Source: JADHMP01 sp964386915
GTDB lineage: Bacteria; Bacteroidota; Bacteroidia; Flavobacteriales; Flavobacteriaceae
Reading direction: 5' to 3'
Length of the DNA stretch: 64,000 nucleotides
Assembly: GCA_964386915.1 (NCBI GenBank)
Contig: CAYLUQ010000001.1
Span: forward strand, 130,124-194,123
Of the stretch, positions 59,196 through 64,000 are shown one piece after another. The translations under genes were made by a program, and so were the position numbers. Numbering within the stretch: position 1 is the first letter of the stretch; each line of letters opens with the position of its first letter. The notes under the pieces are model-generated. The model did not search any database, was not told the DNA's origin, and worked only from the letters and a program-made list of their open reading frames with translations.

Positions 59196-60064
59196 TGTTG
59201 TTTTTCTATGGCTTGGTAGATTCGTAAAATCAAAAGCCCAAAAAGAACACTAGAAAGAATCAATAAAATATTGGTGAGACCTGTGGTGGCAAAAGACAAT
59301 CGAATAAGCACGGTGCATATCACAAATCCTGTGTTGCGAATGAGCTGGCTGTAACGTTCTGTATATTGCAAAGAGAGCAACAAAATAAAGACATCTGCTA
59401 AGATCAAGATGCTAAAAAAGTCATTGTAGAAAACCGAGTTAATATCTGATAGAAGCGTTACTGGAGTATCCTTAATAAATTGAAATGCCCATTCTATAAA
59501 TGTAAAAATTGAAGTTAAAATCAATACGGGCAACAAGACTAAACTCACTCCTTTTTTGGAACTCACAAAACGTTTGAGACTTTCTTTTACGGGTCCTTTA
59601 GGAATTTTTTCACGTCTTAAATTAAAGAGAAAAATTAAAAAAAAGAGAAGTAAAATTCCTACTAGATCATAAATTAATTGAAGGTTAGCCTCATTTTCAA
59701 ACCAATTAACATTAAGTTCAATCTTAGGAATATCACCAAAAATTCTTCGAATGATAATTAACGAAATAATTTCAAATTGTTTGGAAACTGCGGTGGTGAA
59801 CGATCTAGGTAAATAAAAAATTAGTAAATAGATTTCATAAACCAAAATGATAGAAAAAGGGGTGTAGATAGCTGCAATGGGATCTTGAAGAAGTTGTGCG
59901 TCTTTAGCAATGTTTAGGAGTTCGTATTTATTGCCTAAAATGAGTAGGAGGTGCACAATGAACCCAATCATGGATAAGATCAACGTATAGCGCTCAATGT
60001 TTTTTTGATTCTTTTGAGAAAAAACTCGGTCAAACAAAAAATCTATTCCACTATACACGTTCAT
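59192..60064 (-). CDS. Multi-pass inner-membrane protein of unknown function
   Basis: A 290-aa protein (start ATG 60064, MNVYSGIDFLFDRVF; the frame extends eight codons further) with about seven hydrophobic helices: for example LILSMIGFIVHLLLILG, FSIILVYEIYLLIFYL, GILLLFFLIFLFNL, LVLLPVLILTSIFTF and ILADVFILLLSL. A charged amphipathic stretch (IIIRRIFGDIPKIELN) lies between helices 2 and 3. I do not recognise the family; a channel or transporter role is possible but unsupported. It is divergent from queE. Confidence 0.8.
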   Translation of the reverse strand: MNVYSGIDFLFDRVFSQKNQKNIERYTLILSMIGFIVHLLLILGNKYELLNIAKDAQLLQDPIAAIYTPFSIILVYEIYLLIFYLPRSFTTAVSKQFEIISLIIIRRIFGDIPKIELNVNWFENEANLQLIYDLVGILLLFFLIFLFNLRREKIPKGPVKESLKRFVSSKKGVSLVLLPVLILTSIFTFIEWAFQFIKDTPVTLLSDINSVFYNDFFSILILADVFILLLSLQYTERYSQLIRNTGFVICTVLIRLSFATTGLTNILLILSSVLFGLLILRIYQAIEKQH

Positions 60065-60164
60065 CGCCAAGAAATAAACCAGTAGCAAAAAGCGAAATGT
60101 AACTCACTTTATCACAACCTTTTTTTCAAAGATACGATTATTCTTAGGATTGCTACAGAAAGCC

Positions 60165-60172
60165 TATCTTTG
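60165..60172 (+). promoter_or_regulatory. Candidate -7 element of queE, predicts a leaderless message
   Basis: TATCTTTG ends only 5 bp before ATG 60178. Flavobacterial start sites fall about 5-7 bases after this element, so the mRNA would begin at or near the start codon. If transcription starts later, ATG 60190 (MESAVS) would serve. No ideal -33 TTG (one 12 bases upstream). Confidence 0.5.
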
Positions 60173-60177
60173 CGCCC

Positions 60178-60807
60178 ATGAAAAAGCCAATGGAATCTGC
60201 TGTATCAAAGGGGGAGGAACTTCCACTTATGGAGGCTTTTTATACCCTTCAAGGCGAGGGCTACCATAAGGGTGCTGCAGCTTTTTTTGTGCGTATTGGA
60301 GGCTGTGATGTGGGTTGTCATTGGTGCGATGTGAAAGAAAGTTGGGATCCTGCTAGACACCCAGCCACCTCTATTGATGCCATAGTGGCACAGGCTAAAG
60401 CATATTCTAATACGGTTGTAGTAACCGGTGGTGAACCTCTAATGTGGAACATGAATCCATTAACGGAAGCCCTTCATCGGGCAGATATTAAAATTCATAT
60501 TGAAACCTCGGGTGCCTATCCACTTTCCGGACACTGGGATTGGTTTTGTCTTTCTCCCAAAAAAAACAAAGCCCCACTTAAGGCAGCTTATACTCGAGCC
60601 GATGAGCTTAAAATTATTATCTACAACAAAGATGATTTCAGATTTGCAGAGGAGCAAGCCAAAAAGGTTGGAGCCAATTGTCATCTTTTTTTACAGCCGG
60701 AATGGAGTCGAAGAGAAACCGTTATGCCCTTGATGGTAGACTATGTTTTGGCCCATACAAAATGGAAGGTATCCCTTCAAACCCATAAATATCTTAATAT
60801 CCCTTAA
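60178..60807 (+). CDS. queE: 7-carboxy-7-deazaguanine synthase
   Basis: Radical SAM enzyme, 209 aa, for the third step of queuosine (or archaeosine-type) precursor synthesis: ring contraction of 6-carboxy-tetrahydropterin. The iron-sulfur motif is GGCDVGCHWCDVK with Cys43, Cys47 and Cys50 (CxxxCxxC). FYTLQGEG and VVTGGEPLMW are further signatures. No other queuosine genes (queC, queD, tgt) are near. The stop overlaps that of convergent namZ-like gene as TTAA. Confidence 0.96.
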   Translation: MKKPMESAVSKGEELPLMEAFYTLQGEGYHKGAAAFFVRIGGCDVGCHWCDVKESWDPARHPATSIDAIVAQAKAYSNTVVVTGGEPLMWNMNPLTEALHRADIKIHIETSGAYPLSGHWDWFCLSPKKNKAPLKAAYTRADELKIIIYNKDDFRFAEEQAKKVGANCHLFLQPEWSRRETVMPLMVDYVLAHTKWKVSLQTHKYLNIP

Positions 60808-61955
60808 GGATAGAGCACATATTTTTTTCGCTTATGCTTAAAAGCCTTTAGCTCTTTTTCCCAGCTGTTTTTGATTTGTTTTGGAGAGTAGCCTTTTTCA
60901 ATTTGTTTTTGAAGAAGGTCAGTTCCTGCAATTCTGGTAAACCCTTTTAGGAAAAAATGCTCCTTATCTTCAAATTGTTGATAGGCCTCTATGAGCCACT
61001 CCAATGCAATGCCTTTGGGGGGTTCTATTGTGGATAGATCTTTTCCGTTGCAAGCAATTCCTTTAAACTTTGGGTTTTTAGCTCCCTCATTAGACTGGGG
61101 CGTGAATGAAAATGTTGAGGTAGGAAGGTTGGGATGGCCATAGATTTGAAATTGTTTATCCGTTCCTCTACCTACGCTAATCACGGTGGGTTCAAGCAAA
61201 CAAAGACTGGGGTAGAGTGCCACTGCCTGTGCGTTAGGAAGATTAGGCGAGGGCTTTACAGGGAGTGTATAGGGCGTATTATGCGTATAATTTTCAATAG
61301 GAATTACAGTCAAATCACACTGCAATTGTTCATTTAACCAGTGTTCGCCATTAATCATTTGCGCATATTCTCCAATGGTGAGCCCATAGACAATGGGCAC
61401 GGGATGCATCCCGACAAAACTTTTAAATTCCATGTTGAGCACTGGTCCGTCAACATAGTGTGCGTTTGGATTTGGTCGATCTAAAACAAGTAGGGGAATG
61501 TTTTGTTCGGCACAGGCCTCCATCACATAGTGAAGGGTAGATAAATAGGTGTAAAAACGCACCCCAACATCTTGCAGGTCAAAAACCATAAGGTCAAGGT
61601 CTTGCAGCATTTCAGCTGGTGGTTTTCGGTTTTTGCCATAGAGTGAAATAATGCTCAATCCGGTGGCAGGGTCTTTTTGATCGGCTACTTTTTCACCGGC
61701 ATCAGCCTTGCCTCTAAAGCCATGTTCGGGAGCAAAAACACGAACTAGATTAACCTTCGAGGCCAAGAGACTATCTACCAAATGAACAGCTCCTATAGTA
61801 CTGGCTTGGTGGGCCACAAGACCAATTTTTTTTCCTTCCAAAAGAGGTAGATAGCGATTAGTTTGATGTGCGCCGGGAACAACAACTCCTTGAGAAAAAA
61901 TCCCTTGAAAAGCAAAACAGACAACCCAAAATAAAAATGTATTTTTGAAACGCAT
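60804..61955 (-). CDS. DUF1343 protein, NamZ-like exo-beta-N-acetylmuramidase
   Basis: Secreted or periplasmic protein of the DUF1343 family, 383 aa from ATG 61955 (MRFKNTFLFWVVCFAFQGIF); the frame reaches further up to 62006 but the added residues overlap the divergent permease gene and precede the signal peptide. FAPEHGFRGKADAGEKV, FDLQDVGVRFYTYLSTL and LDRPNPNAHYVDGPVL are family motifs. Members NamZ of Bacillus subtilis and Tannerella remove terminal MurNAc from peptidoglycan fragments, so recycling of wall material is the likely role. Start positions of this gene and the permease are 20 bp apart. Confidence 0.9.
   Translation of the reverse strand: MRFKNTFLFWVVCFAFQGIFSQGVVVPGAHQTNRYLPLLEGKKIGLVAHQASTIGAVHLVDSLLASKVNLVRVFAPEHGFRGKADAGEKVADQKDPATGLSIISLYGKNRKPPAEMLQDLDLMVFDLQDVGVRFYTYLSTLHYVMEACAEQNIPLLVLDRPNPNAHYVDGPVLNMEFKSFVGMHPVPIVYGLTIGEYAQMINGEHWLNEQLQCDLTVIPIENYTHNTPYTLPVKPSPNLPNAQAVALYPSLCLLEPTVISVGRGTDKQFQIYGHPNLPTSTFSFTPQSNEGAKNPKFKGIACNGKDLSTIEPPKGIALEWLIEAYQQFEDKEHFFLKGFTRIAGTDLLQKQIEKGYSPKQIKNSWEKELKAFKHKRKKYVLYP
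61940..61947 (+). promoter_or_regulatory. Candidate -7 element of the permease gene, inside the DUF1343 gene
   Basis: TATTTTTG (TAnnTTTG) lies within the first codons of the divergent DUF1343 gene, 28 bp before the TTG start at 61975, so the two 5' ends overlap on opposite strands. It is a plausible but untested promoter. Confidence 0.4.
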
Positions 61956-61974
61956 CACAATAAAATTAAACACT

Positions 61975-63207
61975 TTGAACCTCCCTTTGTTTTTTGCCAG
62001 ACGCATGCGTCAACCAGCTGTAAACAAAGATAATGTTTCTCGCCAAATCATAAACATTGCAACAGTAGCGGTTGCTCTTGGCATGGCCATGATTCTAATT
62101 GCCATAGCCACTGGTAAAGGGTTGCAAAAGGAAATTCACAATAAAACAGCAGCGTTTAATGGCCATTTAGTGGTGATGCCTTTTGAGAATAATACCTCAA
62201 AAATTTCGCTAATTCCCTTTGAAAAGAAGTTAGATTTTAAGCGCTATTGGGAGGAGAACCCAATTGCCTATAGTTTTGCGTTTGCTATTAAAGCCGGCAT
62301 GTTGAAAGCCGGTGATGCTTTTGAAGGCATATTATTCAAGGGTGTAGATGAAGATTTTAACCCCTCAGCCTTATTGCCCTTTATGCGTTCGGGACGTTTG
62401 CCTCTTTGGGGTCAAGGAAATTCTAATGAAATTGTTCTTTCGGAGCGTATAGCAAATCGTTTGCAACTCAAAGTAGGTGAAACGGTGGAAGCTTATTTTC
62501 AAAATAGCCGCTCGCAACGACTCCCCAACCGAAGAAAATTTTCGGTTGCAGGAATATTTTCAACTGGGTTTCCGGATATTGATAATAATTTGATTTTAGG
62601 GGATATCAGACAAATCCAGCAACTCAATCGTTGGAATGAGAATCAAATTGGAGGCTATCAAGTGTTTTTAAAAGAGCCCGAAAGCAGTCAAACCTTAGCC
62701 GATGAGATTTATGCTCAACTGCCGTCCGATCTAGATGTTCATTTACTTAAAGAACAATATGCTAGTATTTTTCAATGGATTGCTTTGTTTGATTTTAATA
62801 TTCTAATCATCATGCTCATCATGTTACTGGTAGGCATTATCAATATGGCTACCGCTTTGTTGGTGTTGATTTTGGAACGATCTAGAATGGTGGGATTGCT
62901 CAAAGCCTTGGGTGCCACTCACGCCACCATTCAAAAAATATTTTTATACAACGGGGTGGTCATCATGCTCAAAGGTTTGCTAATTGGCAATGCGCTGGGT
63001 TTGTTGTTCTATTTTTCACAATCCAATTGGGGGTGGATTCAACTAGATCCCGAAACCTATTTTGTGCAGCAAGCACCGGTAGTACTTCCATTTTTTGAAC
63101 TGTTAGGGGTTAATTTTTTGTTTTTGGTGATCAGTGCTCTTGTCCTTTGGTTGCCTTCCCAAATCATAGTGGGAATAGCACCCGCCAAAGTTTTGCGTTT
63201 TCGTTAA
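61975..63207 (+). CDS. FtsX/LolE-like ABC transporter permease
   Basis: Inner-membrane permease of the MacB/LolCE/FtsX class, 410 aa from TTG 61975 (MNLPLFFARR); an ATG at 62008 would cut into the conserved N-terminal region. Membrane helix 1 (IATVAVALGMAMILIAIATG) precedes a ~220-residue periplasmic domain with EIVLSERIANRLQLKVGE and VAGIFSTGFPDIDNN; three helices follow (LIIMLIMLLVGIINMATALL, GVVIMLKGLLIGNALGLLFY, LFLVISALVLWLPSQII). It is alone without its ATPase. Relatives export lipoproteins (Lol) or small molecules; which applies is unclear. Confidence 0.85.
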   Translation: MNLPLFFARRMRQPAVNKDNVSRQIINIATVAVALGMAMILIAIATGKGLQKEIHNKTAAFNGHLVVMPFENNTSKISLIPFEKKLDFKRYWEENPIAYSFAFAIKAGMLKAGDAFEGILFKGVDEDFNPSALLPFMRSGRLPLWGQGNSNEIVLSERIANRLQLKVGETVEAYFQNSRSQRLPNRRKFSVAGIFSTGFPDIDNNLILGDIRQIQQLNRWNENQIGGYQVFLKEPESSQTLADEIYAQLPSDLDVHLLKEQYASIFQWIALFDFNILIIMLIMLLVGIINMATALLVLILERSRMVGLLKALGATHATIQKIFLYNGVVIMLKGLLIGNALGLLFYFSQSNWGWIQLDPETYFVQQAPVVLPFFELLGVNFLFLVISALVLWLPSQIIVGIAPAKVLRFR

Positions 63208-63249
63208 AAATTCTAAGTCCACAACTTTAAAGAAACGATTGCAATTAAA

Positions 63250-63257
63250 TACCTTTG
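63250..63257 (+). promoter_or_regulatory. Candidate -7 element of the cysteine synthase gene
   Basis: TACCTTTG matches TAnnTTTG and is followed by a GC-rich start region as in rpsL and rpsO. It lies 18 bp before ATG 63276. A TTG lies only 8 bases upstream; no -33 with normal spacing. Confidence 0.45.
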
Positions 63258-63275
63258 CAGGGCATAGCTTTATTT

Positions 63276-64000
63276 ATGAATTATTTCAAAAATATTTTAG
63301 AAACCATAGGAAATACTCCCTTGGTTCGACTCAATTCTATAACAAAAGAGGTAGAAGCTCTCGTATTAGCCAAAATTGAAAGTTTTAATCCGGGTAACTC
63401 TGTGAAAGACCGCATGGCGCTCAAAATGATAGAAGACGCCGAGGCCGATGGGCGCTTAAAACCCGGAGGTACCATAGTGGAGGGCACTTCAGGAAATACA
63501 GGTATGGGACTTGCTCTTGCCGCTATTATTAAGGGCTACAAGCTAATTTGTGTTTCTACAGACAAGCAATCGAAAGAAAAATTTGATGTGTTGAGAGGTA
63601 TGGGAGCAGAGGTGGTGGTTTGCCCCACAGATGTTCCACCAGATGATGAACGTTCTTATTACAGTGTATCCAAACGCTTAGGAGAAGAGACTCCTAATGC
63701 GTGGTATGTAAATCAATATGACAATCCTGCTAATTCTCAAGCCCACTATGAACAAACAGGTCCTGAAATTTGGGAGCAAACTCAAGGAAAAATCACCCAT
63801 TTTGTTGTGGGAGTTGGCACAGGAGGCACCATTTCAGGGGTTGGAAAATTTCTAAAAGAAAAAAATCCAAATATTAAAATTTGGGGCATCGATACCTATG
63901 GTTCTGTTTTTAAGAAATACCATGAAACCGGTATTTTTGATGAAAACGAAATTTATCCCTATATAACAGAAGGAATTGGAGAAGATATTTTACCTCAAAA
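63276..64000 (+). CDS. PLP-dependent cysteine synthase/cystathionine beta-synthase (3' end outside window)
   Basis: Partial gene, 241 codons visible. Fold type II PLP enzyme: IGNTPLVRL, FNPGNSVKDRMALKMI with the PLP Lys, the substrate loop EGTSGNTGMGLALAA and the phosphate-binding VGVGTGGTISGVG. The portion GIDTYGSVFKKYHETG, followed by YITEGIGEDILP, resembles cystathionine beta-synthase-like proteins of Bacteroidetes more than CysK; a C-terminal CBS domain cannot be judged because the gene runs off the end. It is likely to use serine or O-acetylserine. Confidence 0.93.
   Translation, partial: MNYFKNILETIGNTPLVRLNSITKEVEALVLAKIESFNPGNSVKDRMALKMIEDAEADGRLKPGGTIVEGTSGNTGMGLALAAIIKGYKLICVSTDKQSKEKFDVLRGMGAEVVVCPTDVPPDDERSYYSVSKRLGEETPNAWYVNQYDNPANSQAHYEQTGPEIWEQTQGKITHFVVGVGTGGTISGVGKFLKEKNPNIKIWGIDTYGSVFKKYHETGIFDENEIYPYITEGIGEDILPQ

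Noticed and set aside
1..64000. CRISPR array, transposase, prophage or rRNA operon
   Set aside because: No regularly spaced repeats, no transposase or phage-like frames, and no rRNA sequence were seen in the window.

Overview
The window is a 64-kb piece of chromosome from a member of the Bacteroidetes, almost certainly a marine flavobacterium. The evidence is consistent: a SusC/SusD pair, a PorT protein of the type IX secretion system, a lipoprotein-type TamA homologue (TamL), a short primary sigma factor without region 1.1, candidate promoters of the flavobacterial TAnnTTTG type, few Shine-Dalgarno sequences, and a green-type proteorhodopsin with Met at the tuning position next to a Brp/Blh carotene oxygenase. 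The DNA is AT-rich, genes are tightly packed, and no transposase, integrase, prophage or CRISPR array is visible. The genome looks streamlined: five of nine convergent gene pairs share their stop codons in a 4-base overlap.

Layout. 1-7017: end of the division and cell-wall cluster (murG partial, murC, ftsQ, ftsA, ftsZ) plus a YqeY-like gene; FtsZ carries an exceptionally long acidic linker. 7027-8865: a small accessory patch with a conserved small protein, an XRE-type regulator broken by one stop codon, an inverted repeat in front of it, tRNA-Arg(UCG), an unlisted 59-aa membrane protein and a methyltransferase-like gene. 9009-21427: an OmpA/thrombospondin-3 protein, rpe, rpoD, pnp, rpsO, accD, fbaA, tamL, an RNA methyltransferase, porT and ubiE/menG. 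21480-27103: trkA-trkH potassium uptake, rarA, rlmB and a secreted protein. 27145-31709: a susD-susC pair with no hydrolase or regulator beside it.

32112-49019 is one long ribosomal super-cluster (str, S10, spc and alpha operons fused): rpsL, rpsG, fusA, S10 through L15, secY, infA, rpmJ, rpsM, rpsK, rpsD, rpoA and rplQ. It starts at the best promoter in the window, TTTG-N19-TACATTTG, and ends at a strong hairpin terminator. tuf and adk are not in it. The one notable internal gap, before rpsD, holds a nested hairpin that could be an S4 autoregulatory site. Then come carA, eno, gltA, a hypothetical gene and argS.

55223-56927 is the light-use module: proteorhodopsin and blh transcribed divergently from a 150-bp AT-rich spacer. 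Beta-carotene synthesis genes are absent here and must lie elsewhere. 56979-64000: ffh, folD, a multi-pass membrane protein, queE, a DUF1343/NamZ-type muramidase, an FtsX/LolE-like permease, and a cysteine or cystathionine synthase cut by the window end.

No gene cluster here is clearly a new system. The most interesting points are the FtsZ linker, the AccD that lost all four zinc-ribbon cysteines, the broken regulator with its dyad, the rpsD leader structure, the lone SusCD pair beside the ribosomal cluster, the shared stop codons, and small unlisted genes.
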